Assembly (NCBI RefSeq): GCF_040645195.1
Contig: NZ_JBEYXW010000005.1
Span: 62,001 to 126,000 of the forward strand
Source: Prauserella_A sp040645195
GTDB taxonomy: Bacteria > Actinomycetota > Actinomycetes > Mycobacteriales > Pseudonocardiaceae
DNA length: 64,000 bases
Direction: 5' to 3'
How positions within the stretch are numbered: the stretch's first letter is position 1; every line of letters begins with the position of its first letter. This document shows positions 42,456-51,445 of the stretch, one piece after another. A program made the translations under genes and the position numbers. The notes below the pieces were generated by a model. It was not told the origin of the DNA. It did no database searches and saw only the letters and a program-made list of their open reading frames with translations.

Positions 42456-43964
42456 ATGAGGGCAGCGCGTGCATTGCGTAGTGCAGCCGCGGTCGTCGTC
42501 GCGGTAATCCTGAGCGCGTGTGGAGGAGGGGCCGCGCCAGGCGGCTCTGCCACCGGCACGCTTCACATCTCGGTGGCAACGGCCCCGAACAGTTTCCAGG
42601 TGGGTGCGTGGGCGGGTGGGGACGCCGTGACGTATCTGTCCCTCTACGACACGATTTTCCTCCGCGACGCCGAGGGAGAACTCCAGCCCGCGATCGCCGA
42701 TGCCTGGGAGTACTCGGAGGATCGGACGCAGCTCACGCTGGAGATCCGGCCGGGCATGACGTTTAGTGACGGGAGCCCGGTCGACGCCGCGGCGGTGGCC
42801 GCGTCACTCGAGTTCGCCCGCAGTGGTCCGGCGACGGCATCCAACCTCGACTCCGTGTCCTCGGTCGAGGCCGTCGGTGACGACCAGGTCGTGATCTCTC
42901 TGTCCGCGCCGGACGCGTCCCTCGAGCCGGCACTCGCTGGGGTCGTCGGCGTTGTCGGTGCCCCCGGCTCCCTCGACTCCGAGGAGTCCAAGTTGTCACC
43001 GGTGGCCTCGGGGGCATACGTGCTCGATGAGGCGGCGACCACTGCCGGATCCGTCTATGTGCTGAAGAAGAACCCGGACCACTGGAACGCCGATGCGTAT
43101 CCTTTCGACACTGTCGAGGTGCGGGTCATCCCCGATCCCGCGGCGGTGCAGAACGCCATCCTCTCTGGCCAGCTCGACTTCGGAGCGATCACGCCGGACG
43201 CGGAGGCTCAGTTCAGCCCAGCGAAGTTCACGACGGGCACCTTCGCGCCGATCGGGTTGGGCGCGATCTGGATCGCGGACCGCGAGGGAACGGTGGTGCC
43301 GGCTCTCGCTGATGCGCGTGTGCGGCAGGCGATCAGCCTGGCATTCGACCGGGAACAGATCGGCGCGAACCTCGACCCGGGGCGGAACAACCCGACGAAC
43401 CAGGTCTTCAACCCGAACGGGGATGTGTTCGACGAGGCCCCGCTCGCATCCTCCTACGATCCGGAACGTGCACGTGAACTGATGGCTGAGGCGGGGTACG
43501 CCGCTGGATTCGATGTGACGATGCCCAGTTCGGTGATCACGACCCAGTATGAGGCTGCGATCTCGTCGGCTCTGGGTGACATCGGTATCAACGTGACGTG
43601 GGAGGCCGTGCCCGTCCAGAACTACTACGCGCAGATCCTGGCGAAGAACTACGGCATGTTCATGGGCATCTACGGGTTCACCGGGTCCGACCCGCAGGAC
43701 GTCAAGCGGATGACGTCGGGAATCTTCAACCCGTTCCGTCTCTCGTCGCCGGAGTTCCAGGATCTGATGCACGCTGTCGGCGCAGTCCCCGTCGAGGAGC
43801 AGCCGAGCGCACTCCAGACGGTGAACCAGTACTTCCTCGATCAGGTCTGGATCGCCCCGTTCACCTTTGTGACAGGCAAGTACGCCGCGTCGAACGCGAT
43901 CGAGTACACCTCGCTCACCGGAACGGCGAACGGTGTCCGCCCGTTCGCGCCCGCCGGAGACTGA
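42456..43964 (+). CDS. ABC transporter substrate-binding lipoprotein, family 5
   Basis: 502 residues from ATG 42456 with AAGGAG nine bases upstream. Signal peptide with lipobox ILSACGGG, modified Cys22. Family 5 markers: TYLSLYDTIFLRDAEGELQP, AWEYSEDRTQLTLEIRPGMT, ISLAFDREQIGANLDPGRNN. It diverges from the first family 5 protein in sequence and probably binds a different oligosaccharide or glycoside, given the downstream isomerases, glycosidase and mutarotase. Confidence 0.92.
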   Translation: MRAARALRSAAAVVVAVILSACGGGAAPGGSATGTLHISVATAPNSFQVGAWAGGDAVTYLSLYDTIFLRDAEGELQPAIADAWEYSEDRTQLTLEIRPGMTFSDGSPVDAAAVAASLEFARSGPATASNLDSVSSVEAVGDDQVVISLSAPDASLEPALAGVVGVVGAPGSLDSEESKLSPVASGAYVLDEAATTAGSVYVLKKNPDHWNADAYPFDTVEVRVIPDPAAVQNAILSGQLDFGAITPDAEAQFSPAKFTTGTFAPIGLGAIWIADREGTVVPALADARVRQAISLAFDREQIGANLDPGRNNPTNQVFNPNGDVFDEAPLASSYDPERARELMAEAGYAAGFDVTMPSSVITTQYEAAISSALGDIGINVTWEAVPVQNYYAQILAKNYGMFMGIYGFTGSDPQDVKRMTSGIFNPFRLSSPEFQDLMHAVGAVPVEEQPSALQTVNQYFLDQVWIAPFTFVTGKYAASNAIEYTSLTGTANGVRPFAPAGD

Positions 43965-44018
43965 CGACACCTGTGTGGCGCGCCCGCTCGGCGATGTCCA
44001 CACAGGAAGGAGATACTC

Positions 44019-44960
44019 GTGTTCAGCTTCCTACTCCGGCGGCTTGGTGCTGGCGTCGTACTCGTCTTCATCGTGACCTTTCTGACGTTCGTGCTCACCT
44101 ACGGCGCCGACATCCCGGTCGCGCGCAACATTCTCGGTCCCAGCGCAACTGAAGCCGACGTCGCGCTTCTCAACGAGCAGCTGGGCCTTGACCGGCCTGT
44201 GCTCGAGCAGTACTGGTCGTGGCTCACCAGCGCATTCGCGGGAGATCTCGGACGTTCGTACTTCACGAGCGAGCCCGTGGCCGCAGCGATGTCGAGCCGG
44301 CTGCCTGTGACCATGTCGGTGGTCATCGTGGCCTGCGTGCTGACGCTTGTCATCAGCTGCGCTCTCGGTGTGGCCTCGGCGGTCCGCGGGGGTGTGCTCG
44401 ACTCGATTCTGCAAGGCATCTCGACGGTCGCGTATGTGTTCCCCGCGATCGTTCTCGGCATCATCATGGTGTACGTCTTCGCCATCACCCTGCAGTGGGT
44501 GCCCGCGATCGGCTACGTCTCGTTGGCCGATTCGCCGGGTCTGTGGCTCGCGTCGGTCGCGCTGCCTGCACTTGTGCTGGCCATCCATGGCATCGCGGCG
44601 CTGGCTTCGCAGATCCGAGGGTCGCTGATCGACGAGCTCAACAAGGAGTACGTACGGACCTTGCGCAGTCGAGGCTTCTCGGAGCGGTCGATTGTGCTCA
44701 AGCATGCACTGCGCAACGCGGCCAGCGCCGGGCTGACGGTCTTCTCGCTGCAGTTCATCACGTTGTTCGGTGCGTCCTTGTTCATCGAGAAGATCTTCGC
44801 TCTTCCCGGATACGGCACCTACACCTACAACTCCGTCGTCCAAGGCGACCTGCCGGCGATGATGGGCGTCACCCTCTTCAGCGTCCTGCTCGTCGTCGTC
44901 GTCAACCTTCTTGTTGACATCGCGAACGGCTGGGTCAACCCGAAAGCGAGGGTCGCATGA
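44019..44960 (+). CDS. ABC transporter permease, DppB-like
   Basis: 313 residues from GTG 44019, preceded by GGAAGGAG. About six membrane helices; FSFLLRRLGAGVVLVFIVTF at the N-terminus, LDRPVLEQYWSWLTSAFAGD periplasmic segment, and the EAA loop RGSLIDELNKEYVRTLRSRG. The stop overlaps the fused permease-ATPase gene. Confidence 0.93.
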   Translation: MFSFLLRRLGAGVVLVFIVTFLTFVLTYGADIPVARNILGPSATEADVALLNEQLGLDRPVLEQYWSWLTSAFAGDLGRSYFTSEPVAAAMSSRLPVTMSVVIVACVLTLVISCALGVASAVRGGVLDSILQGISTVAYVFPAIVLGIIMVYVFAITLQWVPAIGYVSLADSPGLWLASVALPALVLAIHGIAALASQIRGSLIDELNKEYVRTLRSRGFSERSIVLKHALRNAASAGLTVFSLQFITLFGASLFIEKIFALPGYGTYTYNSVVQGDLPAMMGVTLFSVLLVVVVNLLVDIANGWVNPKARVA

Positions 44961-46765
44961 CGATTCCGGGTCCCGACGTCATCTCCGCGCCGCAGGCCGA
45001 ACGCCACCGGCGTCGTCACGGAGCGTTCCGGCGGCTGTTGCGTAAGCCGCTCGGGCTGAGTGCCCTGGTCGTCCTCGTGGGTGTTGTCGTCCTGGGTTTG
45101 CTCGAGCCGGTCCTGAGCACCCACGCCCCGATGTCGAGCGACCTCGCCTACACGAACGCCTCGCTGGGAACGCCGGGGTGGCCCCTGGGCGGGGACCAGT
45201 TCGGTCGCGATATCTGGGCGCGAGTGCTGGGCTCGATCAACGTGTCGGTGATCTCCGCGGTCATCGGTGCCGGGGTCGGGGTTGTCATCGGCACGGTCTT
45301 CGGGCTCATCGCCGGCTACGTCGGGCGGCGAACGGACGCGATCACCTCTTGGGTCTTCAATCTGCTGATCGCCTTTCCCTCGCTCGTGCTCGTGATCGTG
45401 CTGTACCCGGTCGTGGGCTCGTCGTACCAGGGGATGATGGCGATCTTCGGCCTGTTCCTGTCCACGGGGATCTTCCGTCTCGTGCGCAACCTCGTGATCA
45501 CCGTTCGCAACGAGCTGTACGTGGACGCAGCACGGGTGTCGGGCCTGTCGAACCTGCGGATCGTCGGGCGACACGTGCTCTTCGCGGTGCGCGGGCCGAT
45601 CATCATCGCCACCGCGTTCCTGGCGAGCTCAGCCATCGGCGTGCAGGCCGGTCTCGCCTTCCTCGGGTTCGGATCCACACAGATCCCGAGCTTCGGGGCG
45701 ATGGTCAACGACGCGTTCCTCAACCTGTATCGAGACCCCGTCCAGTTGGTGTGGCCCGCAGGGTTTCTCGCGTTGTTGACGGGGTCGCTCGTGATCCTCG
45801 GCAACTCGTACCGGGATGTGCTCGCAGCACCGCAGGACACGGTAAGGTCCCGCCGCCGAACCCAAGAGGCCATTGTGACGCGAGACGTGCCGAACGAGGA
45901 CGCCCAGCCGCCCATGGCGGGTGCGCTCCTGTCGGTGCGGGGCCTACGGGTGCGCTACCCACATGTCGACGGCTCCTTCAAGGAAGTGGTGAGGGGCGTA
46001 TCGCTCGACGTGCAGTCCGGGGAGATGGTCGGGCTCGTGGGCGAGTCCGGTTCGGGCAAGACGCAGACCGCGTTCTCGATTCTCGGGCTGCTCCCCAAGG
46101 AAGGCCGGGTCGCGGCAGACGCTATGGAGCTCCTCGGCGAATCGCTACTCGACAAGGATGCGCGCGCGATGCGTGCAGTGCGGCGCCATCTCGTGTCCTA
46201 CATTCCGCAGGAGCCGATGGCGAATCTCGACCCGGCCTTCACCGTCGGCAGTCAGCTGGTCGAAGGGCTCAGGGGGCGGATGTCGCGTCGCGAGGCCGTC
46301 GACGAAGTCAAGGGGCTGCTCGCGCGGGTGGGCATCCCTGACCCGGAGCGGACATTCCGCTCGTACCCCTATCAGATCTCAGGGGGCATGGCTCAGCGTG
46401 TGCTCATCGCCGGGGCGGTGGCCAGCAAGCCGAAGCTGCTCATCGCCGACGAGCCGACCACCGCCCTGGACGTGACGGTGCAGGCAGAGATCCTCGATCT
46501 GCTGCGCGATCTGCAGGAGGAGTCCGGAATGGGCGTGCTCCTGGTGACCCACAACTTCGGTGTGGTCGCCGACCTCTGCGATCGCGTGGCCGTCATGCGC
46601 AGCGGGGAAATCGTCGAGACGGGGGAGGTTCGGACAATTTTCCACCGCCCCTCGCACCCATACACCCAAGAACTCATCGGGTCGATCCTCGACGAAGAGT
46701 CCGTGCGAGAAGACGACATCGCCGAGCCACGTCCCGACATGGTCAGCACGAAGGAGCAACCGTGA
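44957..46765 (+). CDS. Fused ABC permease (DppC-like) and ATPase (DppD-like), second copy
   Basis: 602 residues. DppC-type permease at residues 1 to about 300 (PLGGDQFGRDIWARVLGSIN; an EAA loop near ELYVDAARVSGLSNLRIVGR), followed by an ATPase with Walker A GESGSGKT at about 362-369, ISGGMAQRV at about 474, LLIADEPTTALD, and H-loop LLVTHNFG. It shares the domain order of the fusion at 23557 but little obvious sequence identity in the permease half, so the two islands do not look like a recent duplication. Confidence 0.93.
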   Translation: MTIPGPDVISAPQAERHRRRHGAFRRLLRKPLGLSALVVLVGVVVLGLLEPVLSTHAPMSSDLAYTNASLGTPGWPLGGDQFGRDIWARVLGSINVSVISAVIGAGVGVVIGTVFGLIAGYVGRRTDAITSWVFNLLIAFPSLVLVIVLYPVVGSSYQGMMAIFGLFLSTGIFRLVRNLVITVRNELYVDAARVSGLSNLRIVGRHVLFAVRGPIIIATAFLASSAIGVQAGLAFLGFGSTQIPSFGAMVNDAFLNLYRDPVQLVWPAGFLALLTGSLVILGNSYRDVLAAPQDTVRSRRRTQEAIVTRDVPNEDAQPPMAGALLSVRGLRVRYPHVDGSFKEVVRGVSLDVQSGEMVGLVGESGSGKTQTAFSILGLLPKEGRVAADAMELLGESLLDKDARAMRAVRRHLVSYIPQEPMANLDPAFTVGSQLVEGLRGRMSRREAVDEVKGLLARVGIPDPERTFRSYPYQISGGMAQRVLIAGAVASKPKLLIADEPTTALDVTVQAEILDLLRDLQEESGMGVLLVTHNFGVVADLCDRVAVMRSGEIVETGEVRTIFHRPSHPYTQELIGSILDEESVREDDIAEPRPDMVSTKEQP

Positions 46766-47589
46766 CCGCTCTCCTCCAGGTCCGAGACCTCCGGCTCCGG
46801 TATCCCTCACCTGGCCTTCGCCGTCACGGCCCGGAGATCCTCCGCGGGATATCCCTCGACATCGCCCCTGGTGAGACGCTGGGGCTGGTCGGCGAATCCG
46901 GGTCTGGGAAGACCACGATCGGGCGTGCCGTGCTGGGCCTCGCACAACCCACCGCGGGCGTCATCTCCTTCGACGGACGAGACATCACGCACCTGCGGGT
47001 GCGAGAACGCCGTGCATTCGCCCGCGACATCCAGGTTGTCTTCCAGGATCCCTACACCTCTCTCAACCCCAGTCTGCAGATCGAGACGACGCTCGCGGAG
47101 CCACTCATCGCGCAAGGACTGCCGGCACAGGAGGCCAGGCGGCGTGTGGCCGACCTTCTCGACCGAGTCGAGCTGCCCGCGGATGCGGCAGAACGCTACC
47201 CACGTGAGTTCAGCGGCGGGCAGAGGCAGAGAGTGGCGCTCGCCCGGGCACTCGCGCTGAGGCCACGGCTGATCGTCTGCGACGAGCCGGTATCCGCGCT
47301 CGACCTGACCACGCAGGCACGCGTACTCGATCTCATGATCGAACTACAGCGCAGCACGGGGGTGGCCTATCTGTTCATCACACACGATCTCGCCGTGGTG
47401 CGGCACATCAGCCACCGCACCGCCGTGATGTACCGCGGTGAGATCGTCGAGTCCGGCCCCACGCGTCAAGTCACGTCCAAGCCGACAGCGGACTACACAC
47501 GGAAGCTGCTCCTCGCGGCGCCCACGGCAGATCCTGACCGGCAGCGCAAGCGCCGGGAGGAGCGGCTTCGCCTGCGTTCACCTGCCTGA
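46762..47589 (+). CDS. ABC transporter ATP-binding protein, DppF-like
   Basis: 275 residues from GTG 46762 inside the previous stop. Walker A GESGSGKTTIG, Q-loop VFQDPYTSLNPS, FSGGQRQRVALARAL signature, VCDEPVSALD Walker B and LFITHDLAVVRHIS. Completes the importer of island F. It ends 91 bp before the isomerase gene, where a separate promoter and operator copy are found. Confidence 0.94.
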   Translation: MTALLQVRDLRLRYPSPGLRRHGPEILRGISLDIAPGETLGLVGESGSGKTTIGRAVLGLAQPTAGVISFDGRDITHLRVRERRAFARDIQVVFQDPYTSLNPSLQIETTLAEPLIAQGLPAQEARRRVADLLDRVELPADAAERYPREFSGGQRQRVALARALALRPRLIVCDEPVSALDLTTQARVLDLMIELQRSTGVAYLFITHDLAVVRHISHRTAVMYRGEIVESGPTRQVTSKPTADYTRKLLLAAPTADPDRQRKRREERLRLRSPA

Positions 47590-47614
47590 GCGCGCTCCCA
47601 CGGTATCCGGAGCC

Positions 47615-47644
47615 TTGCCAGCGCATGGAGCGGCTGGCTAGGGT
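47615..47644 (+). promoter_or_regulatory. Internal promoter before the isomerase genes
   Basis: TTGCCA at 47615-47620 and TAGGGT at 47639-47644, spacer 18 bp, predicted start near 47651. The second operator copy begins eight bases later, the same arrangement as at the island's first promoter. Confidence 0.5.
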
Positions 47645-47658
47645 AAATGTATCCCACA

Positions 47659-47680
47659 GTGGATCCAGAAGGGAATCCAG
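47659..47680. promoter_or_regulatory. GntR operator (island F, copy 2) overlapping a ribosome-binding site
   Basis: GTGGATCCA-GAAG-GGAATCCAG runs directly up to the ATG at 47681. It matches the copy at 42385-42406 (TGGATCCA-N4-GG-W-ATCCAG). The GAAGGGA inside it is also the ribosome-binding site, so a bound regulator would cover the translation start region on DNA. Confidence 0.7.
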
Positions 47681-48643
47681 ATGAAGCTGCGCCATTCGAT
47701 CATGGTCGGCATCCTCGATCGCTACGCCGATCGCTTCACCGAGTACCAGCCGAGCGTCCCGCTCGAGACGCGCATGGCGCAGGCAAAGCAGATCCCGGGA
47801 GCGCAGGGAGTCGAACTCGTCTACCCTGCCGATCTCGGCGATATCGACCGCGCGAAGGCCATGCTCGACTCGACCGGCTTCCCGGTCTCGGCAGTCAACC
47901 TGAACATCAAGTCCGACCCGGTCTGGCGGAACGGATCGTTCACCAATCCCGACGCCGACGTGCGTGCGAAGGCCGTCTCGTGGCTGAAGAAGGCGATGGA
48001 CCTGTCGGCCGACCTGGGCAGCGGCATGGTGACCGTATGCCCGCTCATGGACGGCTGGGACTACAGCTTCCAGGTCGACTACGTCGCCCAGTGGCGCTGG
48101 CTGATCGAGACGTTTTCGGAGGCGATGGCTCACCGCGACGATGTGCGGGTGAGCATCGAGTACAAGGCGCGTGAATCCCGCACTCAGATCTCAGTGCCCG
48201 ACGTCGGCACCACCCTCCACCTCTGCGAGCGCGTCGGGAGTCCGAACCTCGGCGTTACGATGGATGTCGGACACGCGCTGCTGGCAGGGGAGACGCCCGC
48301 GATGAGCGCGGCCATGGCCCACGATGCCGGGCGCCTGTTCTATGTGCACTTCAACGACAACAACCGCGGCTGGGACTGGGATATCGTCCCCGGCGCAGTG
48401 AACGTCTGGGAGATGGTCGAGACGCTGTACTACCTCGACACCATGGGCTGGGAGGGCTGGCTCGCCTACGATGTGTTCACCAAGCACGGGGACCCAGCCG
48501 CGGCGTTCGCATCGACTCTGCGTGCCATGGAGTCGCTGCAGACGCTCCTCGACAAGATCGGACGGGACCGCATCCGCGACCTGATCGACAACGCCGAGCC
48601 TGCTGAGACCACCGCCCAGCTGCTGGCCGTCCTGGCGGACTGA
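47681..48643 (+). CDS. Sugar isomerase/epimerase, xylose isomerase-like TIM barrel
   Basis: 320 residues. Ordered metal and substrate residues are Glu in VRVSIEYKARESR, Asp in LGVTMDVGHALL, His in FYVHFNDNNRGWDWDIVPG, and Asp in WLAYDVFTKHGD. The FNDNNRGWDWD motif places it among ketose 3-epimerase/L-rhamnose-isomerase-like barrels. It interconverts a ketose or keto acid from the imported glycoside. Starts at ATG 47681, with the operator overlapping its ribosome-binding site. Confidence 0.85.
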   Translation: MKLRHSIMVGILDRYADRFTEYQPSVPLETRMAQAKQIPGAQGVELVYPADLGDIDRAKAMLDSTGFPVSAVNLNIKSDPVWRNGSFTNPDADVRAKAVSWLKKAMDLSADLGSGMVTVCPLMDGWDYSFQVDYVAQWRWLIETFSEAMAHRDDVRVSIEYKARESRTQISVPDVGTTLHLCERVGSPNLGVTMDVGHALLAGETPAMSAAMAHDAGRLFYVHFNDNNRGWDWDIVPGAVNVWEMVETLYYLDTMGWEGWLAYDVFTKHGDPAAAFASTLRAMESLQTLLDKIGRDRIRDLIDNAEPAETTAQLLAVLAD

Positions 48644-48644
48644 C

Positions 48645-49460
48645 ATGCGCCTCGGACTCGGGAGCTATTCGTTCCGCTGGGCGTTGGGCACACCGTCGTT
48701 CACACCTCCGGAGCCGGCGTCGCTCGCCGACCTCGTGCGCGAGGCAGGAGAGCTGGGAGTCCAGGTGCTTCAGGTCGCCGACTCGCCAGAACTCGAAGCG
48801 GCGACTGCGCCGGAGCTGGCCCGTCTGCGCGAAGCCGCTGCGGGTGTCGGAGTGCACTGGCAGATCGGCTTCACGGGGGCGACACCCGAACGGCTGGAGC
48901 ACTTCCTCGCTGCGGCCGTCGCGCTCGAGGCGGACGTCGCGCGAATCGTCATCCACGACAGCTCAGACACGTCACCGGAGATCAGCGCAATCGCCGACCA
49001 CGCTCAGAGCTACGAGCAGGCCGGGGTCACACTCGGCATAGAGAACCACTTCTCAACGACGAGCCCCCGCCTCATCGAGGTGGTCGAGTCCATCGGCAGT
49101 CCGGCAGTCGGTGTGGTGCTGGACGTCGCGAACTCGATCATGTGCGGAGAATGGCCACATGAGACGATCGCCCTCCTCGCGCCGCACACGGTCTGCCTCC
49201 ACCTGAAGGACTACCGCCTCGAGTCCGACGTCGATGGTGTAGGCGGCCATGTCGTGGGCACACCGCTCGGCACCGGCCTCACAGATCCCGACGCAGTGTT
49301 CGCAGCGCTGCGCGGGCTCGACCCCAGCCTCGCCGTGATCGTCGAGCAGTGGTCGCCGCGATGCGACAGTGTCGAGGCGACGCTGGAAGTCGAACGGCGG
49401 TGGCGACAGACCTCGGTAGCCACCGCGGCGGCCTGGTTACGGAAGGAGCGCGCCTCGTGA
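48645..49460 (+). CDS. Sugar phosphate isomerase/epimerase family TIM-barrel protein
   Basis: 271 residues. RLGLGSYSFRWALGTPSFTP start; metal-site candidates Glu in LGIENHFSTT, Asp in GVVLDVANSIMCG, His in TVCLHLKDYRL, and Glu in VIVEQWSPR. One base separates it from the previous stop, and its own stop overlaps the GntR start, so it is fully coupled. Exact substrate unknown; the SYSFRWA opening resembles the myo-inositol and 3-keto-glucoside catabolic isomerases. Confidence 0.85.
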   Translation: MRLGLGSYSFRWALGTPSFTPPEPASLADLVREAGELGVQVLQVADSPELEAATAPELARLREAAAGVGVHWQIGFTGATPERLEHFLAAAVALEADVARIVIHDSSDTSPEISAIADHAQSYEQAGVTLGIENHFSTTSPRLIEVVESIGSPAVGVVLDVANSIMCGEWPHETIALLAPHTVCLHLKDYRLESDVDGVGGHVVGTPLGTGLTDPDAVFAALRGLDPSLAVIVEQWSPRCDSVEATLEVERRWRQTSVATAAAWLRKERAS

Positions 49461-50182
49461 ACTCAGAGAACGTCGATGGGGTTTCCGTAGCGGACCATGT
49501 GTACACCACCCTCCGCGACGCGATCCGGACTGGCAGGTATGCGCCCGGCGAACGGCTGACCAGCGTTCGCCTCGCCGAGGAACTCGGCGTCAGTCGCACA
49601 CCCGTGCGAGCCGCGTTGACTCAGCTGAAGTCCGAAGGGCTCGTCGACTCTGCCGACGGACGCGCTGCCTACATCCCGACCCTCACCGTCGAAGCCGTCG
49701 AAGAGGCGTACGAGATCACCGGCGCGCTCGAGTCGATGCTCATCGAGCGCGTCGCGCGGACGGCGACGGACGAAGACCTCGGAGAACTCGCGGCGGCCGT
49801 CAGCACCATGGAGGAGGCGGCCCGCGCCGGCGATCAGGCAGCCTGGGCGGCGGCTGACGAGCGCTTCCACACGCTCGTACGCGAGATCGCTGGGCGCGAC
49901 TTGGCGGCGTCGATGTTGGCCCGCGTGGACGCCGTCATCGACCGCGTCCGCTTCCTTACTCTCAACCTCCACCCGCAGGGAGCCGAGGTCTCGGCGCGAG
50001 AGCACCGCGACGTTCTCGACGCGATGATCGCGCGCGAACCGGAAACAGCCCAGCGACGGCACGAGCGGCATCTCCAGCGCGTGCGCGTGGAAACCGTGAC
50101 CTTCCTGACCCAGAGCTTTCCCTCCTTCGGAGGCACTCCCTTCGCAGGACGTTCGTCACCCGGCACAGCCACCGTGCCGTAG
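49457..50182 (+). CDS. GntR family regulator, FCD subfamily
   Basis: 241 residues from GTG 49457, overlapping the isomerase stop. HTH DHVYTTLRDAIRTGRYAPGE, RLTSVRLAEELGVSRTPVRA, ALTQLKSEGLV; then an FCD domain (YEITGALESMLIERVARTAT, ADERFHTLVREIAGRDLA, SAREHRDVLDAMIARE). It is the natural candidate for the TGGATCCA-type operators at 42385 and 47659. Its own position inside the regulated unit would give autoregulation. Confidence 0.9.
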   Translation: MNSENVDGVSVADHVYTTLRDAIRTGRYAPGERLTSVRLAEELGVSRTPVRAALTQLKSEGLVDSADGRAAYIPTLTVEAVEEAYEITGALESMLIERVARTATDEDLGELAAAVSTMEEAARAGDQAAWAAADERFHTLVREIAGRDLAASMLARVDAVIDRVRFLTLNLHPQGAEVSAREHRDVLDAMIAREPETAQRRHERHLQRVRVETVTFLTQSFPSFGGTPFAGRSSPGTATVP

Positions 50183-50209
50183 TCGCGGACAAGGCGTCGT
50201 ACGAGCGGT

Positions 50210-50226
50210 CGGGTCCACACGACCCG
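50210..50226. terminator. Hairpin after the GntR gene
   Basis: CGGGTC-CACAC-GACCCG forms a 6-bp GC-rich stem 28 bp after the GntR stop. A modest terminator or attenuator candidate before the next gene. Confidence 0.4.
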
Positions 50227-50299
50227 GCCGGAGTCCGGCGTGCCCACAACACCTGTCCGGATCAATCGCAGGTCACTCGGAAGAAAGGCGGGAAGTCAG

Positions 50300-51382
50300 A
50301 TGACAACACGCGTCAGCATCGAAGGTGACAAGTTCCTGATCAACGGTGAGCCCACCTACGCCGGTCGTGAGTTCGAGGGAGTCCCCATCGAGGGGCAGCT
50401 GTTCAACACGCGAATGGTGCAGGCCATCTTCGACGACGCCAATCCCGAGACCGCGAAGCGATGGCTCTACCCCGACACGGGCGTCTGGGATCCGGAACGC
50501 AACGTTCGAGAATTCCTCGACGCACTCCCTCTCTACCGCAGCCACGGCATCACAGCCATCACGGTCAACCTCCAAGGAGGGATGCCGGTCTACAAGACTG
50601 AAAGGAACCAGCCCTGGGAGAACTCGGCCTTCACCCCCGAGGGCGAGCTCAAACCCGGCTACATGGAGCGGCTGCGGCGCGTCATCGATGCGTGCGACGA
50701 GCTCGGCATCGTCGTGATCGTGGGGTACTTCTACATAGCCCAGACCCGGCTCCTCGCCAACGAGGCGGCCGTTCTGCGCGCCACCGACAACGCGACCGAG
50801 TGGCTCTTGGCTACCGGTCGAGAGAACATCCTCGTCGAGATCGCCAACGAGATCGACATCCCGCTGTTCCACCACGACGTACTCACGCCCGCTCGTGTTC
50901 CGGAACTCATCGAGCGAGTTCAACAGATGTCCCTCGACGGCCGGCGACTGCTCGTTTCCGCGAGCGTGACGTGGCTGCCGTTCGCCGAAGCCGCAAACAT
51001 CGAACTCAACCTCGACCCGGCCAGCTTCGAGATCAGGGCCGCGATGGCCGAAGCAAAGGTCGACGACGTCTTTCGGGCATCGGACTACATCCTCTTCCAC
51101 ACGAACATGCTCGACGCCCGGAACACGCAGGCCGTCATCGACCTCGTCAAGAGCCACCCCGCGGTCACCTCCCGTCTCCGTCCGCTCTGCATCAACGAGG
51201 ACGGGACAGCGGTCACCAACCTCGATGCGGCCGCACGCAGCGGTATCGGTTGGGGGTACTACGACCAGGGACACAAGAACGACTACGTCGAGGGGTTCCA
51301 GTCGCCTCCGGTCAACTGGGGATTCTCAACCGAGGAGAAGCGTGCGTTCTTCGGCCGAGTGAAGGAAATCACGGGCGCCTAG
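50300..51382 (+). CDS. Clan-A-like glycoside hydrolase, cytoplasmic
   Basis: 360 residues from ATG 50300, no signal peptide. FLINGEPTYAGREFEG opens the barrel, as in GH2/GH5-type enzymes. YRSHGITAITVNLQGG, LGIVVIVGYFY and NILVEIANEID follow strands 2-4; the Asn-Glu in VEIANEID is in the usual acid/base position, and the Glu in LCINEDGT could be the nucleophile. Family assignment within clan A is uncertain, and some relatives are only called hypothetical. It probably hydrolyses a short imported glycoside. Confidence 0.7.
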   Translation: MTTRVSIEGDKFLINGEPTYAGREFEGVPIEGQLFNTRMVQAIFDDANPETAKRWLYPDTGVWDPERNVREFLDALPLYRSHGITAITVNLQGGMPVYKTERNQPWENSAFTPEGELKPGYMERLRRVIDACDELGIVVIVGYFYIAQTRLLANEAAVLRATDNATEWLLATGRENILVEIANEIDIPLFHHDVLTPARVPELIERVQQMSLDGRRLLVSASVTWLPFAEAANIELNLDPASFEIRAAMAEAKVDDVFRASDYILFHTNMLDARNTQAVIDLVKSHPAVTSRLRPLCINEDGTAVTNLDAAARSGIGWGYYDQGHKNDYVEGFQSPPVNWGFSTEEKRAFFGRVKEITGA

Positions 51383-51393
51383 GTGCGGCCGTC

Positions 51394-51428
51394 CTGTGTG
51401 TGCCCCGCGTAGGCCGGGGCACACACAG
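51394..51428. terminator. 13-bp perfect hairpin between glycosidase and mutarotase genes
   Basis: CTGTGTGTGCCCC at 51394-51406 pairs exactly with GGGGCACACACAG at 51416-51428, with a 9-base loop. No T-run. It lies 12 bp after the glycosidase stop and 17 bp before the mutarotase ATG, so it may reduce rather than stop read-through. Confidence 0.7.
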
Positions 51429-51445
51429 CACGGGGGAGATCAGCG

